NCBI RefSeq assembly: GCF_900114285.1
Contig: NZ_FOSN01000006.1
Coordinates: forward strand, 62,001-126,000
Length of the DNA stretch: 64,000 nucleotides
Direction: 5' to 3'
DNA from: Methylocapsa palsarum
Lineage (GTDB): Bacteria > Pseudomonadota > Alphaproteobacteria > Rhizobiales > Beijerinckiaceae
The first letter of the stretch is position 1. Each line of letters opens with the position of its first letter. The translations under genes and the position numbers were made by a program. The notes under the pieces are model-generated. The model worked only from the letters and a program-made list of their open reading frames with translations. It had not been told where the DNA came from and did no database searches. Positions 9,642 through 18,299 of the stretch are shown piece by piece.

Positions 9642-9732
9642 TTTGGTGCGTTAAGCTTGCCGGTCTCCCCAAGATGCATTACTTAACCCTCGCTGGTTTC
9701 GATGGCGACAGGTCTCAAGGTGCGGCTCCTCG

Positions 9733-10014
9733 ATGATCGTATGCTCCTGTAATGTACTGTCCGACGTCAAGATCAAGGATGCGCTTGGTCACCCGATCTG
9801 CCCCCGAACGCCAGGCGCCGTCTACAAGTGCCTCGGCTGCAAGTCGTCGTGCGGCCGTTGTCTGGAAACCGTCAAAATCATCATTGCCGAATCTTTGGCG
9901 GAGCGGGAGTCGCGCCGGACGCCGAAGGAGGCGTCCTGTCTCGCGCAAGCCGCGCAGCGCATGCGGCCCGCTGCTTTGCCGCTTGCGTTGCAGCTGGAAA
10001 AATCGATCGGCTGA
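9733..10014 (+). CDS. bfd: Bacterioferritin-associated ferredoxin
   Basis: This 93-aa protein has the four-cysteine pattern of Bfd [2Fe-2S] proteins: C4 and C6 in VCSCN, and C40 and C43 in KSSCGRCLET. Bfd docks on bacterioferritin and reduces its ferric core so that stored iron can be released. The C-terminal part after about residue 60 is basic and less conserved. The bacterioferritin gene follows 194 bases downstream on the same strand, the usual partner. The gap between them holds a GC-rich inverted repeat (10086-10111, 8-bp stem, no T-run) that might lower read-through. Expression is probably controlled by the Irr-like box upstream. Confidence 0.93.
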   Translation: MIVCSCNVLSDVKIKDALGHPICPRTPGAVYKCLGCKSSCGRCLETVKIIIAESLAERESRRTPKEASCLAQAAQRMRPAALPLALQLEKSIG

Positions 10015-10208
10015 GGCGCTCCGCCGCCGAAATAGTTTGTCATCTTTTTCTTGCCTGCACTAAGATGCCTCGACGCGAGTCGAGAGCGCCGCCTTGGCGA
10101 TTTGGCGGCGCCTTGCTTGGCGCGACGTCGTGATCCGATGGGTTTACCGATCGGAAAATTCGGTCGACTTCTTCGGAACAGACCCCATAAACCAGGGAGC
10201 CCCCTCTC

Positions 10209-10691
10209 ATGAGAGGCGACGAAAGAGTTCTAGACTATCTGAACCGCAGTCTACGTAGCGAACTGACTTCAATCAATCAGTACTGGCTACACTACCGCAT
10301 TCTCGACAATTGGGGCTTCAAGGATCTCGCCAAGAAGTGGCGCGCAGAATCCATTGAAGAGATGGAGCACGCCGACCGTTTCACGAGCCGCATCCTTTTT
10401 CTCGAAGGGTTTCCGAACATGCAGGTTCTCGATCCGTTGCGGATCGGCCAAACGGTGGAGGAGATTCTCTCTTGCGACCTCGCCGCGGAACTGTCGGCGC
10501 GCGCGCTCTATACCGAAGCCTCCGAATATTGCATTTCGGTCCATGACCGCGTGTCGAAGGAGCTCTATGACGACCTGTTGATCGACGAGGAAAAGCATAT
10601 CGACTTTCTCGAGACGCAACAGGAACTCATCCGACAGGTCGGGGTGCAGCTCTACAGTCAGAAACACATCGGCGAACTCGACGGCAAATAG
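10209..10691 (+). CDS. bfr: Bacterioferritin
   Basis: The 160-aa protein has full bacterioferritin length. All expected ligands are visible: ferroxidase residues E18, E51, H54, E94, E127 and H130, and the inter-subunit haem ligand M52. It should assemble into a 24-subunit cage that oxidises Fe(II) and stores iron as a mineral. With bfd upstream it forms a storage/release pair. An AGGGAGC ribosome-binding sequence sits about nine bases before the ATG. The gene converges with pgi, the two stops being only a few bases apart, and no clear terminator lies between them. Confidence 0.96.
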   Translation: MRGDERVLDYLNRSLRSELTSINQYWLHYRILDNWGFKDLAKKWRAESIEEMEHADRFTSRILFLEGFPNMQVLDPLRIGQTVEEILSCDLAAELSARALYTEASEYCISVHDRVSKELYDDLLIDEEKHIDFLETQQELIRQVGVQLYSQKHIGELDGK

Positions 10692-10694
10692 CCG

Positions 10695-12347
10695 CTAGAC
10701 TTCAGTTTTCGCCAATAGACGCGCCGCTTCGATCAATCCCGCGGTGGAAGGGTCGAGGCCTCGCGTCGAACGGGCGCCGTCGGCGATGATGGGCGCGAGT
10801 TCGATCGCGAGTTCCTTGCCGAGTTCGACTCCCCATTGATCGAAGGAGTTGATGTTCCAGATGACGCCCTGTACGAAGACTTTATGCTCATAGAGAGCGA
10901 TCAGCCGGCCAAGCGCGCGCGGCGTCAATTGCTTGTAAAGCAACGTGCTGGACGGCCGGTCGCCAGCGAACGCCTTGTGCGGCGCCAGCGCGACGGCCGC
11001 TTCGGAGCTCAGTCCCTCAGCCTGCAACCGTAGAACGACCTCGTCGAGGGCGCGTCCCTGCATCAGCGCCTGACTTTGCGCTAGGCAGTTCGCGAGGAGC
11101 AGCTGGTGGTGCGCTGGGTCGGCGCAGGTGGGCTCGGCCGCGATCAGAAAATCGACGGGAACGATCGTCTGGCCCTGGTGGAAGAGTTGAAAAAAGGCGT
11201 GCTGGCAATTGGTCCCGGGCTCGCCGAAGATGATCGGCGCGGTCGCCATCGTGACCGGAGCGCCTGACAGATCAACGGATTTTCCATTGGACTCCATGTC
11301 GAGCTGTTGAATATAGGCTGGAAAGCGCCCGAGCCGCTCGTCGTAGGGGATGATGGCGAGCGTCGAAAATCCCCAGAAATCGCGATACCAGACGCCCAGC
11401 AGCGCCATGATCACGGGGATGTTGCGTTCGAGCGGCGCTTCAAGGAAATGCGTGTCGATGTCCTCGCCGCCGCGCAGGAATTCCTGGAATTGCCGCGCGC
11501 CGATCCCGATGGCGAGCGAAAGTCCAATCGACGACCAGATCGAATAGCGTCCGCCGACCCAGTCCCAGAAGCCGAAGACCCGGTCGCTTCGCACTCCGAA
11601 TTCCGCGATCTTGTCGAGATGCGTGGAGACGGCGCAGAAATGATCCGCCACCGCTTTCTCGCCCAGCGTCCTCGCGACGCGATCGCGCGCGGTCCTGGCG
11701 TTGGTCATCGTCTCGAGCGTCGTGAAGGTTTTCGAGCAAATGACGAAAAGGGTCGTCGAAAGCGGCAGGCGTTTGAGAGTATCGCCTATATCCGCGCCAT
11801 CGACGTTGGCGACGAAATGCAAGGTCAGATGATCGGCGACAAAGGGAGCAAGCGCTTGCGCGGCCATTTTCGGGCCGAGGTCCGAGCCGCCAATCCCGAA
11901 ATTGACGATATCGGTGAACCGCTCTCCATTGGCCGCTTTGATGGATCCACTGCGAATGGCCTCGGCGAAGGCTTCCATTTTGCCGCGCTCGGCGACAACG
12001 TCCGGCATGACGTCGACGCCCTCGGCGAACATGGGCTTGCCGGACAAATTCCGCAGCGCCATGTGAAGCGCCGGGCGCCGTTCGGTGGCGTTCACGGCTT
12101 CGCCGGCGAACAGGGCGGCGCGGCGCGCCTCGACCCTGGCGGAACGGGCGAGATCGAGAAGCAGCGCGAAGGTCTTTTCAGTCAGGCGATGTTTGGAAAA
12201 ATCGAAAATCAAATCGTCCAGCGCAATGTGAAAGCGCGCGAAACGTTCAGGATCGTCCTGAAAAAACTTCGAGATCTTGACGGCGCCGATCTCGCGTTTG
12301 TGCGCTTCCAGCGCTGACAGAGCCTCGGCGACCTCATCACGAGCCAT
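10695..12347 (-). CDS. pgi: Glucose-6-phosphate isomerase
   Basis: At 550 aa this is a full-length phosphoglucose isomerase interconverting glucose-6-phosphate and fructose-6-phosphate in glycolysis and gluconeogenesis. Family blocks are present: FGIGGSDLGPKMAA, a central FWDWVGGRYSIWSSIG, GEPGTNCQHAFFQLFHQG carrying the catalytic region, and the C-terminal NSFDQWGVELGKELA signature. It stands alone, converging with bfr. The start is the ATG at the 12347 end. The long open frame on the opposite strand (11307-12317) is a codon-bias shadow. Confidence 0.97.
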   Translation of the reverse strand: MARDEVAEALSALEAHKREIGAVKISKFFQDDPERFARFHIALDDLIFDFSKHRLTEKTFALLLDLARSARVEARRAALFAGEAVNATERRPALHMALRNLSGKPMFAEGVDVMPDVVAERGKMEAFAEAIRSGSIKAANGERFTDIVNFGIGGSDLGPKMAAQALAPFVADHLTLHFVANVDGADIGDTLKRLPLSTTLFVICSKTFTTLETMTNARTARDRVARTLGEKAVADHFCAVSTHLDKIAEFGVRSDRVFGFWDWVGGRYSIWSSIGLSLAIGIGARQFQEFLRGGEDIDTHFLEAPLERNIPVIMALLGVWYRDFWGFSTLAIIPYDERLGRFPAYIQQLDMESNGKSVDLSGAPVTMATAPIIFGEPGTNCQHAFFQLFHQGQTIVPVDFLIAAEPTCADPAHHQLLLANCLAQSQALMQGRALDEVVLRLQAEGLSSEAAVALAPHKAFAGDRPSSTLLYKQLTPRALGRLIALYEHKVFVQGVIWNINSFDQWGVELGKELAIELAPIIADGARSTRGLDPSTAGLIEAARLLAKTEV

Positions 12348-12565
12348 GCGTTACCCCAGGATAAAGCTCAAGCGCGGCGACACTGCTTTGGCGCTGCGGG
12401 ACAGTCCATCGCGAATTCGCCGCACCATTGCGCGGGAATCCTCTCCCCGGCAAGCCCGTCCTCGCCGCGATCGCTCGGCAGTTTCAGCATCCCGCCGCGC
12501 TCCCCTGCGGCATCGCCGGTCGCGCCAGCGCTCTCTGCGTTGAAGGCAGGTGCGCAAAACGATGA

Positions 12566-12595
12566 CGTCCCGGCTTCAGTCTTGAAGCCGGGACG
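12566..12595 (-). terminator. Strong hairpin, probable glnK-amtB terminator
   Basis: A perfect 13-bp stem (12566-12578 with 12583-12595) closes a four-base loop about 45 bases beyond the amtB stop. On the minus strand it is followed by a short T-rich stretch (ending GTTTTG) after a few bases, so it can end the glnK-amtB transcript. The opposite strand lacks a T-run. The rest of 12348-12637 shows nothing I recognise. Confidence 0.6.
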
Positions 12596-12637
12596 CTCGT
12601 TAGGTCGGAACTTTTAAAGCGGATCAGATCCCGAAGA

Positions 12638-14191
12638 TCAGGGATTGTAGGCCCGCTCGCCGTGTTCGGTGATGTCGAGGCCTTCCTGCTCGGCCGCTTT
12701 CGGCACTCTGAGACCGATCAGCAGATCAACGAGTTTGTACAAGATAGCGGAGCCGATGCCCGAATAGAGAAGGGTGAAGACCACGACCTTCAACTGAATC
12801 AGCACTTGCGCCGCCATGTCGTACTCGCCAGCAGAGGCCTCGCCCGGCTTCAATGTATAATCGGTGAGGCCGACGCCGCCGAGCCAGGGCGCGACGACGA
12901 TGCCGGTGCCGATGGCTCCGATGATGCCGCCGACGCAATGCACGCCGAAAACATCGAGAGAATCGTCGTAACCAAACCAGTTTTTGACGTAGCTGACGAA
13001 GAAGAAACAAACTGCGCCGGCGACGAGGCCGAGAACGATCGACCCCATCGGCCCGGCGAAGCCCGAGGCCGGAGTGATCGCGACAAGGCCCGCGACCGCG
13101 CCCGAGATCATGCCCAGAAGCGACGGCTTGCCCTTCGCCGCCCATTCGACGAACATCCAGCTGAGCGTCGCCGCCGAGGTCGCGATAAAGGTGTTGACGA
13201 AAGCGAGCGCCGTCGTTCCGTTCGATTCAAGGTTCGATCCGGCGTTGAAGCCGAACCAGCCGACCCACAGCAGCGAGGCGCCGATCATCGACATCGTCAC
13301 TGAATGCGGCGGTTCGATATCGCGGGGATAGCCAATTCTTTTGCCCATGATCAAGGCGCCGACGAAGCCCGCGATGCCGGCATTGATATGCACGACGGTG
13401 CCGCCGGCGAAGTCGAGCGCGCCGATCTTCTGGAAATAACCAGCGTTGGCGAGGACGGCGTCAAGCGCGGCCTGCGCCGTCGCCTTCGAGGCGTCGTCCT
13501 TGGCGGCGGCGACGGCCTTGGCGGCGTCTCCGATGGCGTCCGGTCCAGCCCAGTACCAGACAAGATGCGCGATGGGGAAATAAATGAAAGTCACCCAGAG
13601 CGTGATGAAAACCAGCAAGGCGGAAAATTTCATGCGTTCGGCGATCGCGCCGATGATCAGGGCCGGCGTGATGCAGGCGAACGTCATCTGGAACGCCATA
13701 TAGACGTATTCAGGAATAACGACCCCGTTCGAAAACGTCGCGACATTCGAGTTGGCGTCGATGCCTTTGAGGAACAGCCGGTCGAAGCCGCCGATGAAAT
13801 TGTTCCATTCGAGCGGGCCGAGGAACGACAGCAGCCCGTCTTCTCCGTCAGTCAACGGGAACGGGGTGTGATCACCTTCCGTGAAGGCGAGTGAATAGCC
13901 GAAAACCACCCACAGGATTGAAACGAGCGCGACGATCGCGAACACCTGCGACAGCACCGACGCCATGTTCTTGGTCCGGACCAGACCGCCGTAAAAAAGG
14001 GCGAGTCCGGGAACCGACATCATCAGAACGAGCGCGGTGGACACGAGCATCCAGGCCGTGTCGCCCTTGTTGGGGACTGGCGCGGGCGCCGCGGCGGGAT
14101 CGGCCCACGCGAGGCCGGCCGCGCCGCACGCCAGCAGCAGCCCAAGGCCGACCGCCTTCCATGCTGCCGGGGAAGGTAAATTCAGTTTCAT
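12638..14191 (-). CDS. amtB: AmtB ammonium transporter
   Basis: The 517-aa protein begins with a cleavable signal-like segment (1-30, ending GLAWA-DPAAA), as is usual for bacterial AmtB, followed by about eleven membrane helices. Typical blocks include GLALFYGGLVR, the FAGGTVVHINAGIAG region with a pore histidine, and a late DVFGVHCVGGIIGAIGTG with the second pore histidine. It conducts ammonium/ammonia into the cell under nitrogen limitation. It lies 37 bases after glnK on the same strand, the standard pair in which GlnK plugs the AmtB trimer after ammonium shock. Residues about 215-250 form an Ala/Lys-rich insert (AKAVAAAKDDASKATAQ) in a loop. Confidence 0.96.
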   Translation of the reverse strand: MKLNLPSPAAWKAVGLGLLLACGAAGLAWADPAAAPAPVPNKGDTAWMLVSTALVLMMSVPGLALFYGGLVRTKNMASVLSQVFAIVALVSILWVVFGYSLAFTEGDHTPFPLTDGEDGLLSFLGPLEWNNFIGGFDRLFLKGIDANSNVATFSNGVVIPEYVYMAFQMTFACITPALIIGAIAERMKFSALLVFITLWVTFIYFPIAHLVWYWAGPDAIGDAAKAVAAAKDDASKATAQAALDAVLANAGYFQKIGALDFAGGTVVHINAGIAGFVGALIMGKRIGYPRDIEPPHSVTMSMIGASLLWVGWFGFNAGSNLESNGTTALAFVNTFIATSAATLSWMFVEWAAKGKPSLLGMISGAVAGLVAITPASGFAGPMGSIVLGLVAGAVCFFFVSYVKNWFGYDDSLDVFGVHCVGGIIGAIGTGIVVAPWLGGVGLTDYTLKPGEASAGEYDMAAQVLIQLKVVVFTLLYSGIGSAILYKLVDLLIGLRVPKAAEQEGLDITEHGERAYNP

Positions 14192-14228
14192 TATTCAACT
14201 CCTGCGGGTCGATCGTAAAAAGAAGGCC

Positions 14229-14672
<444 letters not shown>

Positions 14673-14680
14673 TCACTGCT

Positions 14681-14715
14681 AGCAAGCGACGGGCCTTCTA
14701 GCAATCGAGCAGCCA
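14681..14715 (-). promoter_or_regulatory. Two candidate sigma-54 promoters for glnK-amtB
   Basis: Read on the minus strand, TGGCTGCTCGATTGCT (14715-14700) has the GG-N10-GC spacing and TTGC core of sigma-54 promoters. A second, weaker match, AGGCCCGTCGCTTGCT, follows at 14696-14681 with the same spacing. Both point toward glnK, whose ATG is at 14567. Upstream, a palindrome CGGTG-GGGT-CACCG occurs in the same gap, but it is not the usual NtrC site. Nitrogen control of glnK-amtB by NtrC/sigma-54 is well known, which raises the odds. Confidence 0.5.
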
Positions 14716-14941
14716 GTTTTTACCGAAAAGTGATCGATTTTTATGCTTTTGTCGGATCGTTCACGGTGGGGTCACCGATCAGATCCGTTGTCCTCGGTCG
14801 TCTTCGATCGTGTAGCAAAGCGTGGGCCGCTCAACCTTGACCGCCGCGGCGCAACTAGGAGTTTTTAACTTTGCCGCGCACACGGAGAATTCGCCGACGC
14901 ACTCCGTATCATCGAAACGGCTTAAAATTAGGCGGCAAGCT

Positions 14942-15808
14942 TCAGATCAATCCGGTCCTGGGCCGGATGAGGCCTTCCTGCATGACGGAGGCGACGAGGC
15001 GCCCGTCCCGGGAAAAGAGCAGGCCGCGCGTCAAGGCGCGAGCGCCGCACGAATTCGGACTGTCCTGCGCATAGAGCAGCCATTCGTCGGCGCGAAAGGG
15101 CCGGTGGAACCACAGGGCGTGATCGAGGCTGGCGACCTGGATGTCCTTGTCAAAAATGAAATGGCCATGCGCGATCAGCGCCGTATCCAGAAGCGTCATG
15201 TCGGACAGATAGGCGAGGACCGCCCGGTGGATGGAGGGATCGTCGGGCAACGGACCGCTCGCCCGCAGCCAGACGGATTGCTGCGCGTCGCCCGGCGCCT
15301 TCTTGACATAGCGCGACAGATCGACCGGACGCGCTTCGATCGGCCGGGCCTGGGCGAACCAGCGCCGAATCTGCTCCGGAATGAGATCGCCGAACCGCTC
15401 CAGCATTTCCGCTTCGCTCGGCAAAGTCTCGGGCAACGGAACGTCGGGCATCGCGTCGGCGTGTTCGAAGCCGGGCTCTTCGATCTGAAACGACGCCGAC
15501 AGTGAAAAGATCGCCCGCCCGTGCTGGATCGCGTCGCATCGCCGCGTCGCGAAGCTTTTCCCGTCGCGAAGGCGGTCGACTTCGTAGATCACGGGAGCGG
15601 AAGGATCGCCCGGCAGAAGGAAATAGCCATGCAGCGAATGCGGCGAGCGTCCCTCGACGGTCCGCGCGGCGGCGACGAGAGCCTGGGCGATGACGAGGCC
15701 GCCGAAAACGCGTTGCCAGCCGACCTGCGGGCTGCGGCCGCGGAAAATATTCTCCTCGATCTTTTCGAGATCGAGAATGGTCAGGAGATCGCCGATCGCA
15801 TGTGACAT
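14942..15808 (-). CDS. tesB: Acyl-CoA thioesterase II
   Basis: The 288-aa double-hotdog protein aligns along its length with E. coli TesB: MSHAIGDLLTILDLEKIEE at the start, GWQRVFGGLVIAQAL, a central SIHRAVLAYLSDMTLLDTAL carrying the catalytic Asp of the family, and DHALWFHRPFRADEWLLY near the end. It hydrolyses medium and long acyl-CoAs to free fatty acids and CoA. I chose the ATG at 15808 because it matches the family N-terminus. A GTG at 15829 would overlap the stop of the upstream hydrolase gene and is possible. The two genes are probably co-transcribed. Confidence 0.94.
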   Translation of the reverse strand: MSHAIGDLLTILDLEKIEENIFRGRSPQVGWQRVFGGLVIAQALVAAARTVEGRSPHSLHGYFLLPGDPSAPVIYEVDRLRDGKSFATRRCDAIQHGRAIFSLSASFQIEEPGFEHADAMPDVPLPETLPSEAEMLERFGDLIPEQIRRWFAQARPIEARPVDLSRYVKKAPGDAQQSVWLRASGPLPDDPSIHRAVLAYLSDMTLLDTALIAHGHFIFDKDIQVASLDHALWFHRPFRADEWLLYAQDSPNSCGARALTRGLLFSRDGRLVASVMQEGLIRPRTGLI

Positions 15809-15825
15809 GGCTTGGCCGCGGCTGG

Positions 15826-16911
15826 TCACTTCACGCTTTTGGAGACGTCCTCGATCGGCTGTTTCGAGTCCATTTTGATCGTTTTCATCTTGCCATTGGC
15901 GGCGGCGATCGCGGCGGCGAGATCGACGCTGCGGATCGATTGATCGTTATGGGTCCGGAAATACCATTTCAGGTTTTTGAGATCGGCGACGCTGGTCCAC
16001 AACGTGTAATCGGCGTGAACGACGCCGTCGACCTCGTCACGCACCGCGCCGTCGGGAATATCGAAGGCGTTAAGAATATGGAAAGCCGCGAGAACCGCCT
16101 CGGGCGCCGTCTGTGAAGGGAGCGCGGCCTGGGTGAAGGCGACCGCGCGGACCAGCCGCGACGGCGGCGTGTAATCGCCAGGCAGGCCATGCATGCCGCT
16201 GCCCTGGCCGAACTGGGCCAGCTTGAGGTCTGAAAGCTCCACCGGGGGAACGTTGGTCACCGTCAGATTCACGTAATTTCGCAAATTCGTCATATGCCAG
16301 TCGAAGGTTGGCGAATTCGACATCACGCCAAGCGGATTCTCGTGGAGCTTGAGCCTTTGATCAACCGGCTCGATGACGATGGATTTGCCGCTGCGATCGT
16401 GAACCACGAAATGAACCGGCGGAGCCTGTTTGATGGCCTCGATGACGACCGGCACCAGCGAAACCTTGTCGAAATTGGCCCTGACTTCGTCGAGATTGGC
16501 GAAATTGCCGAGAAGCCAATTGGCGTATTCGTGTGGCGCCATCGCCTCCGCCGCGTTTTCCGGGCTCAGTTCGGGATAGGAAGCGTAGCCCGGAAAATAG
16601 AAGACGCCGACGTACAGGCCCTGATCGTTCACGCCATCGATGATGACAGGGAGCCCGACGGCGTTGGCTCCGACCATGCCGTATTTGGTCGTGTAGGACA
16701 GGCCCTTGCCGCCATCGGGGGTCGATCCGGTGAGCTTCGCGCCCTTGGGAATGACGAGCACGTCGGACTTCAGATCGAAGCCGAACTCGAGGGTCCGTCC
16801 CGGAACGACGCCGCCATCCTTGGCGATGAGCCTTATGCCGGTGCAGGCCTGCGCCAGGGGCGCGGCCCCTAACACCGCCGCCAGAGCCGCCGCCGCCAAT
16901 CTGCGGATCAT
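15826..16911 (-). CDS. Secreted choloylglycine hydrolase / penicillin V acylase family amidase
   Basis: The 361-aa protein begins with a signal peptide (1-22, ending LAQA) directly followed by C23, the N-terminal nucleophile expected in linear-amide C-N hydrolases. Around it are CTGIRLIAKDGG and GRTLEFGFD, matching the CT...GRT(L/M)D signature, and MSNSPTFDWHMTNLRNY matches the region of the conserved catalytic Asn. Such enzymes act in the periplasm or outside the cell and self-activate by exposing the cysteine. Known substrates are conjugated bile salts, penicillin V and, for Gram-negative members, acyl-homoserine lactones; the substrate here cannot be read from sequence. It overlaps or abuts tesB. 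A second, distant family member lies at 51936-53030. Confidence 0.85.
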   Translation of the reverse strand: MIRRLAAAALAAVLGAAPLAQACTGIRLIAKDGGVVPGRTLEFGFDLKSDVLVIPKGAKLTGSTPDGGKGLSYTTKYGMVGANAVGLPVIIDGVNDQGLYVGVFYFPGYASYPELSPENAAEAMAPHEYANWLLGNFANLDEVRANFDKVSLVPVVIEAIKQAPPVHFVVHDRSGKSIVIEPVDQRLKLHENPLGVMSNSPTFDWHMTNLRNYVNLTVTNVPPVELSDLKLAQFGQGSGMHGLPGDYTPPSRLVRAVAFTQAALPSQTAPEAVLAAFHILNAFDIPDGAVRDEVDGVVHADYTLWTSVADLKNLKWYFRTHNDQSIRSVDLAAAIAAANGKMKTIKMDSKQPIEDVSKSVK

Positions 16912-17000
16912 GTGTGTCTCCCGGAACAGAGCAGGGCGATCAAGAATGGCGAGAGGCGGCTCGCGAAAAGCCGCACACGCGCCTTTTTCGGAAAGACTTG

Positions 17001-17083
17001 CGGTTGTTTCTGCAAGGCCTGTTTCAGAAAGGCCTGTTTCAGAAAGGTCTGTTTCTGAAAGACTTACTTCAGAGAGACTTGCG
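17001..17083. repeat. Intergenic 15-bp tandem repeat
   Basis: About five units of a 15-bp sequence (type GGCCTGTTTCAGAAA, two identical copies at 17016-17045, then diverging) fill the gap between the Trm112-like gene's stop and the hydrolase gene's start region. It is not within a recognised gene, although both strands stay open through it. The period matches the 15-bp arrays inside several genes of this window. Confidence 0.8.
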
Positions 17084-17084
17084 C

Positions 17085-17306
17085 TTACGAATCGAGATGG
17101 CGGGCTTCTTCGATCAGCATGATCGGGATGCCGTCACGGATAGGGTAGGCGAGCTTGGCCGCGCGGGAAATCAATTCCTGGCTTTGCGCATCATATTCCA
17201 GGGTTGTTTTCGTCTGCGGGCACACCAGGATTTCCAGGAGCCGCGGGTCGATCCGCGACGGCTCCGGCGCCGGCTTGATGGCGGACTTTTGATCCTTGCT
17301 TGGCAT
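17085..17306 (-). CDS. Trm112-like small protein (YcaR family)
   Basis: This 73-aa protein has the Trm112p-like fold signature: [21 protein letters not shown], then [25 protein letters not shown]. In eukaryotes and archaea Trm112 activates methyltransferases; the short bacterial relatives are mostly uncharacterised, and the single CP pair here is not a full zinc site. A poly-basic N-terminal tail of about 18 residues precedes the domain. It lies downstream of the LonSB gene on the same strand, a neighbourhood common in Rhizobiales, with a 113-base gap that could hold its own promoter. Confidence 0.85.
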   Translation of the reverse strand: MPSKDQKSAIKPAPEPSRIDPRLLEILVCPQTKTTLEYDAQSQELISRAAKLAYPIRDGIPIMLIEEARHLDS

Positions 17307-17419
17307 TGAGCACCTCTTTATCCGTGCCGTGGATGGAGGAGCCCCGTATAGATTGATTTTACGGAAAGGGGAACCGTTATAGTCAAGCCCTTATCGCCAC
17401 GCCGTTGTCGAAGCGGCGT

Positions 17420-18085
17420 CTATTGAAGCGCCGTCGTCGCGCTTCGGCCGCGGGCGAGTTCGAATTCGGTGATGGCGACAAGGACGTCGGCTCTCACCTT
17501 CAGGTCCGTGGCTTCGAGCAGGGCCTGCTTCTCCTTCACTCCGAACGGGCTCATCATGGACAGGGCGTTGACCAGGGCTTCGTTCGGAGCCTCGTGAACG
17601 CTCGACCAGTCGATCTGGAGGTTGTTGGTTTCGGCAAATTCGCGCAGCGTGCGAAGGACCCCGTCGCGGTCAACTTCCTCCTCGCCCGCGCGCGGGCTGA
17701 AATCGACAAGATAGGGAGTGAAGTCGACCTGGCATTGACGGTAGGAGGTCGTCGCCGTGATTTCCTCGACCACCTTGAAGCGGGCGACGCCCGTCAGCGT
17801 GACCATGTATCGGCCGTCTCCGGTTTCCGCCAGCTGGGTGATGCGCCCGGCGCAGCCGACTGCGCAGAGCGGCGTCGCGTCGCGGGCGGGAGCTTCCGGA
17901 TCCGGCTGGATCATCCCGATGAGGCGCGAACCTTTCATGGCGTCGTCCACCATGGCGAGGTAGCGCGGCTCGAAAATATTCAGCGGGAGCTGGCCGCGCG
18001 GCAGCAGAAGCGCTTTTGGGAGCGGAAACACCGGGAGCACGGCGGGGAGTTCGTCGGGCGCGCGATAGGGGATGTTGATCGTCAT
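17420..18085 (-). CDS. Lon substrate-binding-domain protein
   Basis: The 221-aa protein is a stand-alone LON N-terminal (PUA-like) domain without ATPase or protease parts: LPVFPLPKALLLPRGQLPLNIFEPRY, then GRITQLAETGDGRYMVTLTGVARF. Such proteins are conserved in alphaproteobacteria, but their role is not established; binding of unfolded or substrate proteins is an inference from Lon. I chose the ATG at 18085 (MTINIPYRAPDELP); the frame continues upstream with atypical sequence. In relatives it often sits directly beside the thioredoxin-TPR gene, whereas here a HAD phosphatase gene separates them. Confidence 0.88.
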   Translation of the reverse strand: MTINIPYRAPDELPAVLPVFPLPKALLLPRGQLPLNIFEPRYLAMVDDAMKGSRLIGMIQPDPEAPARDATPLCAVGCAGRITQLAETGDGRYMVTLTGVARFKVVEEITATTSYRQCQVDFTPYLVDFSPRAGEEEVDRDGVLRTLREFAETNNLQIDWSSVHEAPNEALVNALSMMSPFGVKEKQALLEATDLKVRADVLVAITEFELARGRSATTALQ

Positions 18086-18299
18086 CTCGAAACTCCTGAC
18101 CGCTGATGGCGTCCGGCCTCGGGCCGATCCTGCCGTCATCGGCCAGAAACAGTTTAGACCGTGGCGCGCATATGGGAAGAGGCGGGGAGGGCGACAAATA
18201 GCGCGCCGGGAACACAATTAGTTCATGTTTCAGGCCATCACAGGCCGCGCCGGCCCAAGCCTGACGCGGCGAGATCGGCGGAGTCGGGCCGATCGCCTT

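Noticed and set aside
11307-12317. 336-codon plus-strand frame opposite pgi
   Set aside because: Entirely antisense to a complete glucose-6-phosphate isomerase.
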